A stretch of DNA of 9,214 bases. Source: an uncultured Bacilli bacterium. Its GTDB lineage: Bacteria; Bacillota_I; Bacilli_A; RF39; UBA660. The notes beneath the pieces were generated by a model. That model searched no databases, was not told the DNA's origin, and was given only the letters and a program-made list of their open reading frames with translations. Every line of letters begins with the position of its first letter. The stretch's first letter is position 1. The DNA lies in the NCBI GenBank assembly GCA_944331815.1, contig CALVIQ010000080.1, forward strand, positions 1 to 9,214, in the 5' to 3' direction. This document shows positions 1 through 6,131 of this stretch, in pieces. The position numbers and the translations under genes are program-made.

Positions 1-30
1 TCTAAATTTATAGGCTTTATATATTTTCAT
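1..30 (-). CDS. tnpB: Probable TnpB (IS200/IS605-type OrfB), N-terminal ten codons only
   Basis: An ATG at 30-28 opens a frame reading MKIYKAYKFR before the window ends. 'KAYKFR' right at the N-terminus is the usual opening of TnpB/OrfB proteins of IS200/IS605 and related elements, the RNA-guided nucleases ancestral to Cas12. A strong Shine-Dalgarno AAGGTGGTGAT (44-34) and a separate promoter precede it, and the previous gene rsmD ends in its own terminator, so this is an independent transcription unit. No tnpA lies upstream within the window, so it would be a tnpB-only element or have a different layout. Ten residues are thin evidence: the start is well supported, the family is a recognition from one short motif. 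Confidence 0.55.
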   Translation of the reverse strand, partial: MKIYKAYKFR

Positions 31-43
31 TTTATCACCACCT

Positions 44-59
44 TGATAAAATTTTATCA
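44..59. repeat. 16-bp perfect palindrome over the tnpB -10 and start point
   Basis: TGATAAAATTTTATCA is a perfect palindrome that covers the proposed -10 box (56-51) and ends at the Shine-Dalgarno of the tnpB-like gene. A looser inverted repeat lies just upstream (arms 61-70 and 79-88, 8 of 10 paired, 8-base loop) and contains the -35. They could be an operator or the hairpin-rich left end of the element; the sequence does not decide. Confidence 0.4.
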
Positions 60-79
60 CACATACATATGTTTGTCAA
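51..79 (-). promoter_or_regulatory. SigA-type promoter of the tnpB-like gene
   Basis: On the minus strand TTGACA (79-74), a 17-base spacer and TAAAAT (56-51). The predicted start near 44 coincides with the beginning of the Shine-Dalgarno, leaving a leader of about 14 nt. Confidence 0.6.
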
Positions 80-120
80 TGTATATGTTTTAAAAATTAC
101 AAAGCACTTTCCTAGTATAT

Positions 121-147
121 AAAAAAAATTGTAAATCCTTACAATTT
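121..147 (-). terminator. Rho-independent terminator of rsmD
   Basis: Minus-strand stem AAATTGTAA / TTACAATTT (9 bp) with loop GGAT runs into a series of eight Ts (128-121). The rsmD stop codon lies in the 5' arm. Confidence 0.8.
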
Positions 148-658
148 ATTTCAAAATAATAACTTTTTTACTACCATATTTTTTTTCTTTAATTATTTGA
201 TAATTTGTTTTAAATTCTTCTTCTATTTCACATACTATAATACCATTTTCATTTAACAAATCATATATTTTTATTTTATCTAATACTTTATTCATTAAAT
301 TATCATGATATGGAGGATCTAATAAAATAACATCAAATTTTATATTAAAATCTTTTAAAGCTTCAAAACAATCTTTTTTAATAATAACTTTATTATCAAT
401 ACCAATAGTATTTTTTTTAATTGTCTCGATAGCTATTTTATTGTTATCAACAAAATAACATATTTTTGCACCATTACTTAAAGCTTCAATGCCTAAACTA
501 CCACTACCAGCAAATAAATCTAGTACTACTTTGTCTTTTAAATTATTTTGAATCATTGCAAACATTGATTCTTTTACTCTATCCATAGTTGGCCTAGTAC
601 CGTTTATGTTAAAACCTTCTAATATTCTTCCTTTATATTTACCACTTATTACTCGCAT
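146..658 (-). CDS. rsmD: 16S rRNA (guanine966-N2)-methyltransferase RsmD
   Basis: RsmD methylates N2 of G966 in helix 31 of 16S rRNA, using S-adenosylmethionine, during 30S assembly. The 170-residue protein has the usual family length. Visible landmarks are the N-terminal MRVISGKYKG and TRPT (21-24) followed by VKESMF (28-33), the SAM-binding motif I DLFAGSGSLG (47-56), and the catalytic DPPY (114-117) typical of N2-guanine and N6-adenine methyltransferases. AGAGGATT (668-661) lies just upstream of the ATG. The gene begins only 14 bases after the tig terminator T-run, too close for a promoter of its own, so it must be transcribed by read-through of that terminator or from a promoter inside tig. 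In many Firmicutes rsmD is next to coaD; here a tnpB-like gene follows instead. Identification is firm. Confidence 0.95.
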   Translation of the reverse strand: MRVISGKYKGRILEGFNINGTRPTMDRVKESMFAMIQNNLKDKVVLDLFAGSGSLGIEALSNGAKICYFVDNNKIAIETIKKNTIGIDNKVIIKKDCFEALKDFNIKFDVILLDPPYHDNLMNKVLDKIKIYDLLNENGIIVCEIEEEFKTNYQIIKEKKYGSKKVIILK

Positions 659-671
659 ATAATCCTCTACT

Positions 672-697
672 AAAAAAGTTCTATTTTTTTAGAACTT
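672..697 (-). terminator. Terminator of tig, immediately before the rsmD ribosome site
   Basis: Minus-strand stem AAGTTCTA / TAGAACTT (8 bp), six-base A loop, then a T-run 677-672. The tig stop codon TAG (683-681) is inside the stem. Being A/T-rich and short it may be leaky, which rsmD expression would require. Confidence 0.7.
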
Positions 698-1916
698 CTA
701 TAGCTTGACGCATTTTTAAATCGTATTTAACCATTTCTAAACCACCAAATAATTTTAAGAATTCATCTTTATCCATTTGATATTTAGTAGCTAAAGTAGT
801 TGCTTCAGTTTCAGCTTGTTCATCTGTTACTTCAATATTTTCTTTATTAGCAATTTCTTCTAACATTAAACGATATGTAACACGATTAGTTGCTTCTTCT
901 TTCATTTGATCTCTTAATGCTTGTTCATCACTATTTGTAAATTGATAGAACATTTCTAAAGTAATTCCTTGCATTTTTAAATTTTCTTCATATTGTTTAA
1001 TAATGCGATCAATTTCTTCATTAATCATTACTTCAGGAATATCGATTTTTGTATTTTTAGCAGCTTTTTCTAGTAATTCATCAATATATTTATTATCGGC
1101 TTCTGCTTCTTTTCTTGCTTTAATATTTTCTTCTAATTGTTTTTCTAAAGCTTCTTTAGAATCAATTCCTTCCATACCTAAATCTTCAAAGAAATCTTTA
1201 TCTAATTCTGGTAATTTTTGTTCTTTAATTTCTTTTACTTTTACTTTAAATACAACTGGTTGTCCTTTTAATTCTTCAGCATGATAATCTTCTGGGAAAG
1301 TTACATTAATATCTTTTTCTTCACCTTTTTCCATACCGATTACTTGATCTTCAAAACCTGGAATAAATGTGTTACTTCCAATTTTTAATGAATAATCTTC
1401 ACCTTTTCCACCATCAAATGCTACACCATCTTTAAATCCTTCAAAATCGATAACAGCAATATCGCCATGTTCTACTTTACCTTCTTTATCGATGTTTTCA
1501 ATATATCTTTCTTGCATTTGTTTTAAAGCTTCACTTACTTCTTTTTTAGTAACTTTTACTTCTTCTTTTTTAACACCTAAACCAGTATATTTACCTAATT
1601 TTACAATTGGCTTCAATGTTAAATTGAATTTAAATTCTACATATTCATCAGTAACTGCTGAAACATTTACTTCTGGTTGAGCAACGATAACGTCATCACC
1701 ATTTTTTTCTAACATTAATTCATATGCTTTATTTAAACTATTTTCTGCAGCTTCCATATAAATACTAGTCATACCATATTTTTTAACATACATTTCTTTT
1801 GGTGCTTTACCTGGTCTAAATCCATCAATCTTAGCATCTTTATTTAATTTTTTAAATGCTTTATCCATTGCTTTTTGCCATTCTTCACCATCAATTTTAA
1901 TAATAACTTCTTTCAT
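681..1916 (-). CDS. tig: Trigger factor, ribosome-associated chaperone and FKBP-type prolyl isomerase
   Basis: Trigger factor binds the ribosomal exit tunnel at L23 and shields nascent chains. The ribosome-binding signature GFRPGKAP (residues 32-39) is intact. A central FKBP-like peptidyl-prolyl isomerase domain spans about 146-240 (from GDIAVIDFEGF through the GQPVVFKVKVKEIKE strand), and the rest is the long helical, charge-rich substrate-holding domain. At 411 residues it is slightly shorter than usual; alignment by eye suggests the first strand of the N-terminal domain is shortened by roughly 10-15 residues. The start is nevertheless well fixed by a perfect AAGGAGGAT (1929-1921) and a promoter 22 nt further upstream. 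It is a single-gene unit, with a terminator at its end, that may partly read into rsmD. Confidence 0.96.
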   Translation of the reverse strand: MKEVIIKIDGEEWQKAMDKAFKKLNKDAKIDGFRPGKAPKEMYVKKYGMTSIYMEAAENSLNKAYELMLEKNGDDVIVAQPEVNVSAVTDEYVEFKFNLTLKPIVKLGKYTGLGVKKEEVKVTKKEVSEALKQMQERYIENIDKEGKVEHGDIAVIDFEGFKDGVAFDGGKGEDYSLKIGSNTFIPGFEDQVIGMEKGEEKDINVTFPEDYHAEELKGQPVVFKVKVKEIKEQKLPELDKDFFEDLGMEGIDSKEALEKQLEENIKARKEAEADNKYIDELLEKAAKNTKIDIPEVMINEEIDRIIKQYEENLKMQGITLEMFYQFTNSDEQALRDQMKEEATNRVTYRLMLEEIANKENIEVTDEQAETEATTLATKYQMDKDEFLKLFGGLEMVKYDLKMRQAIEVLKK

Positions 1917-1944
1917 TATAATCCTCCTTCAAATTACATTTAAT

Positions 1945-1973
1945 AGTATATAATATTTATGTTTTATTTTCAA
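1945..1973 (-). promoter_or_regulatory. SigA-type promoter of tig
   Basis: TTGAAA (1973-1968), 17-base spacer, TATACT (1950-1945) on the minus strand; predicted start near 1938, about 22 nt before the ATG. The 14 bases ending in the -10 (AAATATTATATACT) are identical in the spoVG promoter. Confidence 0.75.
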
Positions 1974-1983
1974 GTAAAATTTT

Positions 1984-2005
1984 AAAAAAACATCTATTAA
2001 GATGT
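1984..2005 (-). terminator. Terminator of greA
   Basis: Stem ACATCT / AGATGT with loop TAAT followed by seven Ts (1990-1984, the first one paired), starting five bases after the greA stop codon. It separates greA from the tig promoter. Confidence 0.75.
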
Positions 2006-2009
2006 AATT

Positions 2010-2474
2010 TTAAAATATTTCAACAATTTTAACATTATAAGTTCCATTAGGACTTTCAACTGCAACAACATCGTTAACTTTAGCTCCTAATATAGCTTTA
2101 GCTATAGGAGATTCATTAGAAATTTTATTTTCAAATGGATCAGCTTCTGTACTTCCAACAATTGAATAAGTTTCAACATCACCATCTTCAACATATTCTA
2201 ATTTAACACTATTTCCGATAGTTACTTTATCAGTTGCTACTTCATCAATAATTTTAGCCTTTTCAATTAAAACTTCTAATTCTTTAATTCTATTTTCAGT
2301 AATTGCTTGGTCATTTCTAGCAGCATCATATTCAGCATTTTCTGATAAATCACCTAAAGCTCTTGCTTCTTTTAAAGCATTGATAACTTCCGGTCTTTTT
2401 TCATTAATTAGAAAATCTAATTCATTTTTCATATCTTCTAAACCTTTAGCAGTTACATAAACTTCATTTGTCAT
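2010..2474 (-). CDS. greA: Transcription elongation factor GreA
   Basis: GreA inserts its coiled coil into the secondary channel of RNA polymerase and stimulates cleavage of backtracked transcripts. The N-terminal coiled coil covers about residues 8-75 and carries the tip motif GDLSENAEY, whose Asp and Glu are the catalytic acidic residues; the C-terminal FKBP-like domain carries NESPIAKAILG. A GTG at 2483 would give 157 residues, but it lies inside the Shine-Dalgarno; ATG at 2474, eight bases after GAGG (2486-2483), is the better start and gives 154 residues, close to the family norm. The gene has its own promoter overlapping the end of trhP2, and with no terminator between them it can also be transcribed from trhP1-trhP2. 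In Bacillus subtilis greA lies near the trhP1/trhP2 (yrrN-yrrO) pair too, with udk in between; udk is absent here. Confidence 0.96.
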   Translation of the reverse strand: MTNEVYVTAKGLEDMKNELDFLINEKRPEVINALKEARALGDLSENAEYDAARNDQAITENRIKELEVLIEKAKIIDEVATDKVTIGNSVKLEYVEDGDVETYSIVGSTEADPFENKISNESPIAKAILGAKVNDVVAVESPNGTYNVKIVEIF

Positions 2475-2482
2475 TTTATTCA

Positions 2483-2486
2483 CCTC
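2483..2486 (-). promoter_or_regulatory. Ribosome binding site that fixes the greA start
   Basis: GAGG within AGAGGTGA, eight bases before the ATG at 2474. The in-frame GTG at 2483-2481 overlaps this site and cannot be its start. Confidence 0.75.
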
Positions 2487-2502
2487 TTTTTAAGCCTACA
2501 AA

Positions 2503-2531
2503 ATAATACTATATTTTTTTTCATTTGTCAA
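2503..2531 (-). promoter_or_regulatory. SigA-type promoter of greA, overlapping the 3' end of trhP2
   Basis: TTGACA (2531-2526), 17-base spacer, TATTAT (2508-2503). The perfect -35 box is made from the last codons of trhP2. Predicted start near 2496, leader about 22 nt. Confidence 0.75.
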
Positions 2532-3708
2532 CCTTAATTCGCATTAAATCATTTTTATTTAATTCAAAATCAGTTTCTAAGTAAACAATTTGTTTTGGAT
2601 GTCTTACAATTTCAATCAAATTGTTGTTTTCATCATAAATTTCATTTACCTGATAAGTATTTATTTTATCTGGACCAAAAAATTCAACTATATCACCTTT
2701 CTTAAAATAGTTTCTTTGTTCTATAGTAGCAATTTTAGTATCTTTATTATAGTCTAATACCACACCTAAAAAATCTTGATTAGATATTTCAATTCTATCA
2801 TTATAATAACTACAATTTGCACCATAATTACCATCAAAAAATTGGACGATACTATCTCTATTTGCCACTCTAGATAGTATATTCTCATAATCAAAATTGT
2901 ATACATATTTTTTATTATAATAATCATCTATTGCTTTTCGATAAATATTTACAACTGTTGCAATATAATAAATTGATCTCATTCTACCTTCTATTTTTAA
3001 AGATGTAACACCCATATCACATATTTCATTTATATGTTTTAACATTGATAAATCCTTTGAACAAAAAGTAAAATTTTTATCTCCCTTAATTATATTTTTA
3101 TTTTCATCTAACAAATTAAAATCCCAACGACATATTTGACTACATCCACCACGATTAGCATCTCTATTAGTTAAATAATTAGATAATACACATCTACCAC
3201 TATAACTTGCACACATAGCTCCATGAATAAATATTTCAACTTCTAATCCTACTTTTTTTATAATTTCAATATCTTCTTTATTAGTTTCTCTACCTAATAC
3301 TACTCTAGTTACACCTAAATCTTTTAAATATTCTACTGCTTCATAATTTAAAGTTGACTGTTGTGTTGAGATATGTACATCTAAATTAGTATATTTTTTA
3401 GCTAAATCTAATACTGTTAAATCACTAACTATAATAGCATCTACTTTTATTTTCTCTAATTGTTTTAAATAATCGATTAAAAATTTAATTTCTTTATTAT
3501 GTAATATTATATTAACAGTAACATAAACTTTTTTATTTAGATTATGAGCAAATTCTACGCCTTCTTTTAATTCTTCCATAGTAAAATTAATTGCATTAGC
3601 TCTTAATCCAAATAATTGACCACCTAAATATACTGCGTCTGCCCCATATAATAAAGCAAATTTTAATCTTTCTAAATCACCAGCTGGTGCTAAAATTTCT
3701 GGTTTCAT
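2521..3708 (-). CDS. trhP2: U32 family protein TrhP2/YrrO-like, tRNA U34 5-hydroxylation
   Basis: U32 'peptidase' proteins of this branch (TrhP/YegQ in E. coli, TrhP1-TrhP2 in B. subtilis) are needed for prephenate-dependent formation of 5-hydroxyuridine at wobble position 34 of tRNAs; proteolysis is not their main established role here. The N-terminal PEILAPAGDLERLKFAL and GADAVYLGG begin the TIM-barrel-like domain. The U32 signature follows: EIFIHGAMCASYSGRCVLS with Cys166 and Cys173, then GGCSQICRW with Cys189 and Cys193, the four cysteines expected to hold an iron-sulfur cluster. LKIEGRMRS (237-245) is also typical, and residues from about 312 form the beta-rich C-terminal domain. At 395 residues it is near full length. 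Its ATG directly follows the trhP1 stop (TAAATG), with AAGGTGA (3720-3714) inside the end of trhP1, so the pair is translationally coupled. Confidence 0.88.
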   Translation of the reverse strand: MKPEILAPAGDLERLKFALLYGADAVYLGGQLFGLRANAINFTMEELKEGVEFAHNLNKKVYVTVNIILHNKEIKFLIDYLKQLEKIKVDAIIVSDLTVLDLAKKYTNLDVHISTQQSTLNYEAVEYLKDLGVTRVVLGRETNKEDIEIIKKVGLEVEIFIHGAMCASYSGRCVLSNYLTNRDANRGGCSQICRWDFNLLDENKNIIKGDKNFTFCSKDLSMLKHINEICDMGVTSLKIEGRMRSIYYIATVVNIYRKAIDDYYNKKYVYNFDYENILSRVANRDSIVQFFDGNYGANCSYYNDRIEISNQDFLGVVLDYNKDTKIATIEQRNYFKKGDIVEFFGPDKINTYQVNEIYDENNNLIEIVRHPKQIVYLETDFELNKNDLMRIKVDK

Positions 3709-4530
3709 TTATTTCACCTTATAAACTGTTTCATTATAGAAAAAGCCCTTTCCCAAATTACTAAATAAATTATTTAACTTAATATCTAATTGTTCAACAT
3801 TATCATTATTTACTTCATTAAATATATCTAATACCTTACTAAATTTATCATCATCAATTAAAAAACTATTTAAAACAATATAATCATAATCTAATAATAA
3901 TTTTTCTTTTAAACCGTTTAAAATAAAATCAGTATAAACAATGGTTTCAGTATCATCTATTAAAGGATAAATATGATTTTCTTTTTCCATATAATTTATT
4001 TTAGAATCATCTTTCAAATTAAATGTTTTCAAATAATTTTTAACTAAATGTCTTCTTGATACAAACATAGGTAAATAACCAAATAAAGTAACCATTAATT
4101 TTGCATTAGTATTCTCTTTAATTTCTTTCATTTCTCTTAAAGTTATATCATTAGATACCCAAGTATATTTAATATTTTTATCATACCAAAAATTAATCGT
4201 GTTATAATTTGTTGTCATATGTTCTTGACTCCATACCAAATCATAATTTAAATTTAATTTTTTAGCCAAATTAGGTATACTTAAATCATAAAATATAACA
4301 CCTTTAATATTGTAATCATTTAATTTAATTAATGTTTCTTTTAAATAATTTATATCACTATTATGCATATTTTTATTTAAGCAAACAAATATTTCTTTAT
4401 CAATATTTTTTAAATCATTTAATTCAAAATAAGCAGGCATATTAACGCTTAATCCTTTAATACCTATAATAATCCCATCACATTTTAAATTAATTTGATT
4501 TAAATTAGAAATCATAATTAAAGTTTTCAT
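3709..4530 (-). CDS. trhP1: Divergent U32 family protein TrhP1/YrrN-like, partner of TrhP2
   Basis: A 273-residue protein recognised as the shorter YrrN-type U32 member by GYLPMFVSRRHLVKNY (151-166), the SQEHMTTNYNTINF segment (101-114) and its position immediately before trhP2. It has only two cysteines (17 and 50) and none of the four cluster cysteines of TrhP2, so it probably works as a non-cluster subunit or tRNA-binding partner in the same U34 hydroxylation pathway; that role is inference. A GTG at 4539 is in frame, but it lies in the Shine-Dalgarno GGTGAT (4540-4535), and ATG at 4530 four bases later is the better start. It leads the operon trhP1-trhP2-(greA). Divergence from the B. subtilis protein looks large, so the family call rests on motif plus synteny. 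Confidence 0.75.
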   Translation of the reverse strand: MKTLIMISNLNQINLKCDGIIIGIKGLSVNMPAYFELNDLKNIDKEIFVCLNKNMHNSDINYLKETLIKLNDYNIKGVIFYDLSIPNLAKKLNLNYDLVWSQEHMTTNYNTINFWYDKNIKYTWVSNDITLREMKEIKENTNAKLMVTLFGYLPMFVSRRHLVKNYLKTFNLKDDSKINYMEKENHIYPLIDDTETIVYTDFILNGLKEKLLLDYDYIVLNSFLIDDDKFSKVLDIFNEVNNDNVEQLDIKLNNLFSNLGKGFFYNETVYKVK

Positions 4531-4546
4531 AAAAATCACCGCTAAT

Positions 4547-4555
4547 ATTATATCA
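4547..4555 (-). promoter_or_regulatory. Extended -10 promoter of trhP1-trhP2
   Basis: TGATATAAT (4555-4547) is a perfect TGnTATAAT extended -10. No good -35 is seen; that position is occupied by the preceding terminator. The predicted start near 4540 falls on the Shine-Dalgarno, leaving about 10 nt of leader. Confidence 0.65.
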
Positions 4556-4563
4556 CAATTTAG

Positions 4564-4590
4564 AAAAAAAGCATTTATTTATTAAACGCT
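4564..4590 (-). terminator. Terminator of the MTERF-like operon
   Basis: Stem AGCGTTTA / TAAATGCT (8 bp including one G-U), loop ATAAA, then seven Ts (4570-4564). The stop codon at 4577-4575 is in the 3' arm. Confidence 0.8.
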
Positions 4591-5837
4591 TCTTGTCCCA
4601 TTATTTTGTTTTTTAATTCATTATATTTTTTTCTAGTCATTCCAAATATTGAATTAAATTTTCCTCTTTCATCTACCATATTAATCCCTTGCATGTCTAA
4701 TATACTTTTTCTTTCTTGTATTTCTTCTAATTTAAGAGTTAAAATAGAAGCACTATTTATTACAATTGGTAAAACATTTAATTGTTGTAAATAAGGAAAA
4801 ACTTGCATTAAATATTTAACACTTTTATTAATTATCAATGGTTTCAAATATTCTTGACCATAATTGTTTTTTATATATTCAATACTATTAGTTAAATCTT
4901 TTGATTTTTTTAAAAATATGCCACCTGTTATTTCTATATTATTTCTTTTACATACTTCGATTATCTTTTCTATTTCTTCTGCATTTTGTATAAATAAACT
5001 GCCGGTTATTTCTATGTTATTTCTTTTACATGCTTCAATTATCTTTTCTATTTCTTCTGCTGATTGTCTAAATAAACTGCCGGTTATTTCTATATTATTG
5101 CTACGACATACTTCAATTATCTTTTCGATTTCTTCTGCTGATTGTCTAAATATACTACCAATTATTTCTATATTATTTCTTTTACATGCTTCAATTACCT
5201 TTTCTATTTCTTCTGCTGATTTCATAAATAAACTGCCAGTTATTTCTATGTTATTTCTTTTACATACCTCAATTATTTTTTCGATTTCTTCGGCTGATTG
5301 TTTAAATACACTGCCACTTATTTCTATGTTATTTCTTTTACATACTTCAATTATCTTTTCGATTTCTTCAGTTGATTGTCTACTAACGGCTGCTGATAAA
5401 TTTATCATTTTATTATTTTGATCAATATTTAGTAATTCTATTTCTTTAATTCTTGATTTTTGAACTCTCAAGATTGATGTTATTTTATTCAATGAATCAA
5501 CACCATAATTTTCTATTACATATTCATAAGTTTGTTTTAGATCATATGGATTTGTACTTAAAACATGTAAACATGTTTCTACACTAGAAAATTTTATTTC
5601 TCTTGCTTGTAAAAATGTTACATTTTCTTTTATAGCATCTACATTTAAATACATTATACTTGGACATTTTTCTATATTATAAGATCCTACTTCTAATTCG
5701 TTTATTAAATAATTTAATGTTTTGTCAATTGCTACATATTCTCCATATTCCAATATATTACTATTTTTTTTAATAACTTTACTTGCATCTATTTTATATT
5801 TTTTTAATAAATCAGTTAACAAATATTGTCCTATCAC
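4575..5837 (-). CDS. Uncharacterised MTERF-like helical-repeat protein with six near-identical 26-residue repeats
   Basis: No assigned function. The 420-residue protein appears to be one long run of helical repeats. Residues 153-308 are six tandem 26-residue units of the type GSLFRQSAEEIEKIIEVC plus KRNNIEIT. The diverged N-terminal part contains PSIMYLNVDAIKENVTFL (59-76) and the C-terminal part ASILTLKLEEIQERKSIL (from 363); all three align without gaps and resemble the MTERF motif (Pro-x-Leu/Ile-Leu, then an amphipathic helix ending in Phe/Leu-Leu). MTERF proteins are nucleic-acid-binding solenoids of organelles, so a nucleic-acid or protein-binding role is possible but inferred. No signal peptide or membrane segment is seen. 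The start is GTG at 5837, seven bases after GGGAGG (5850-5845) and overlapping the previous stop as GTGA; an in-frame ATG at 5852 lacks a ribosome site. Confidence in the gene is high, in the fold moderate. Confidence 0.6.
   Translation of the reverse strand: MIGQYLLTDLLKKYKIDASKVIKKNSNILEYGEYVAIDKTLNYLINELEVGSYNIEKCPSIMYLNVDAIKENVTFLQAREIKFSSVETCLHVLSTNPYDLKQTYEYVIENYGVDSLNKITSILRVQKSRIKEIELLNIDQNNKMINLSAAVSRQSTEEIEKIIEVCKRNNIEISGSVFKQSAEEIEKIIEVCKRNNIEITGSLFMKSAEEIEKVIEACKRNNIEIIGSIFRQSAEEIEKIIEVCRSNNIEITGSLFRQSAEEIEKIIEACKRNNIEITGSLFIQNAEEIEKIIEVCKRNNIEITGGIFLKKSKDLTNSIEYIKNNYGQEYLKPLIINKSVKYLMQVFPYLQQLNVLPIVINSASILTLKLEEIQERKSILDMQGINMVDERGKFNSIFGMTRKKYNELKNKIMGQEAFNK
4914..5381 (-). repeat. 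Six in-frame tandem copies of a 78-bp repeat
   Basis: Units at 5381-5304, 5303-5226, 5225-5148, 5147-5070, 5069-4992 and 4991-4914, each encoding 26 residues. Units 4 and 5 differ at only 7 of 78 bases by direct comparison, pointing to recent duplication or gene conversion. The clearest protein differences are RS for KR in unit 4, MKS at the start of unit 3 and IQN at the start of unit 6. The copies abut with no spacers. Confidence 0.95.
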
Positions 5838-6106
5838 ATTAATTCCTCCCATAATTCCATATCATTATCTAACATATCAATATAATTAACTCCTATTTTT
5901 GATATTAATTTATCTACTTTATTTTTAAATTCTATTTTATCACATATAAAAATTAATGGATATCTTTCAAATACATCTTCTATATCATTTATTTTTAGAT
6001 ATTTCAAATATTTAATATTTTCTAATATATCATTTATATTATTTTTTATTTCATCTATTACCGAACTTCCATATATTTCTTCTATTTTTTCAAAATCTAT
6101 TTTCAT
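5834..6106 (-). CDS. Small uncharacterised MTERF-like protein, first gene of a two-gene operon
   Basis: A 90-residue, largely helical, charged protein of unknown function. Residues 50-67, PLIFICDKIEFKNKVDKL, align without gaps to PSIMYLNVDAIKENVTFL in the following gene and to the MTERF-type motif; the preceding LKYLKINDIEDVFERY looks like the helix pair that normally leads into such a Pro. It may be a single MTERF-like module or a subunit partnering the larger protein. It starts with ATG at 6106 after GGTGAT (6115-6110) and ends in TGA that overlaps the GTG of the next gene (GTGA), so the two are translationally coupled. The sequence AATTATGGGAGGAATTAATG near its end encodes its own C-terminus and supplies the next gene's ribosome site. 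An extended -10 promoter precedes it, directly after the spoVG terminator. Confidence 0.6.
   Translation of the reverse strand: MKIDFEKIEEIYGSSVIDEIKNNINDILENIKYLKYLKINDIEDVFERYPLIFICDKIEFKNKVDKLISKIGVNYIDMLDNDMELWEELM
5845..5850 (-). promoter_or_regulatory. Ribosome binding site that fixes the GTG start of the repeat gene
   Basis: GGGAGG lies seven bases before GTG at 5837 and downstream of the in-frame ATG at 5852, so translation should begin at the GTG. Confidence 0.75.
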
Positions 6107-6121
6107 AATATCACCACATTA

Positions 6122-6130
6122 ATTATATCA
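6122..6130 (-). promoter_or_regulatory. Extended -10 promoter of the MTERF-like operon
   Basis: TGATATAAT (6130-6122), identical to the trhP1 element. The -35 position holds only CTGAAT (6150-6145), within the spoVG terminator. The predicted start near 6115 falls on the Shine-Dalgarno, leader about 9 nt. Confidence 0.65.
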
Positions 6131-6131
6131 T

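Noticed and set aside
1003..1284. Plus-strand open frame opposite tig (another at 1492-1680, and one at 4606-4794)
   Set aside because: Each lies opposite a well-supported coding gene, shows low-complexity Ser/Phe/Leu-rich sequence typical of antisense frames, and has no start signals.
2475..2483. GTG start of greA at 2483, and similar upstream starts for trhP1 (GTG 4539) and yabG (TTG 7462)
   Set aside because: Each lies in or before the Shine-Dalgarno; an in-frame ATG follows at normal spacing.
2521..2523. Mycoplasma-type code (TGA as Trp), considered because of the low G+C
   Set aside because: TGA ends trhP2, yabG and the 90-residue gene at the expected places, and Trp is written TGG.
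4914..5381. CRISPR-like array
   Set aside because: The repeats are 78 bp, adjoin without spacers, vary between copies and stay in one reading frame, so they are coding tandem repeats.
4864..5421. Plus-strand open frame of 185 codons across the repeats
   Set aside because: It is the antisense of the 78-bp repeats; it has no ribosome site and its repeats follow those of the minus-strand gene, which has clear start, coupling and terminator.
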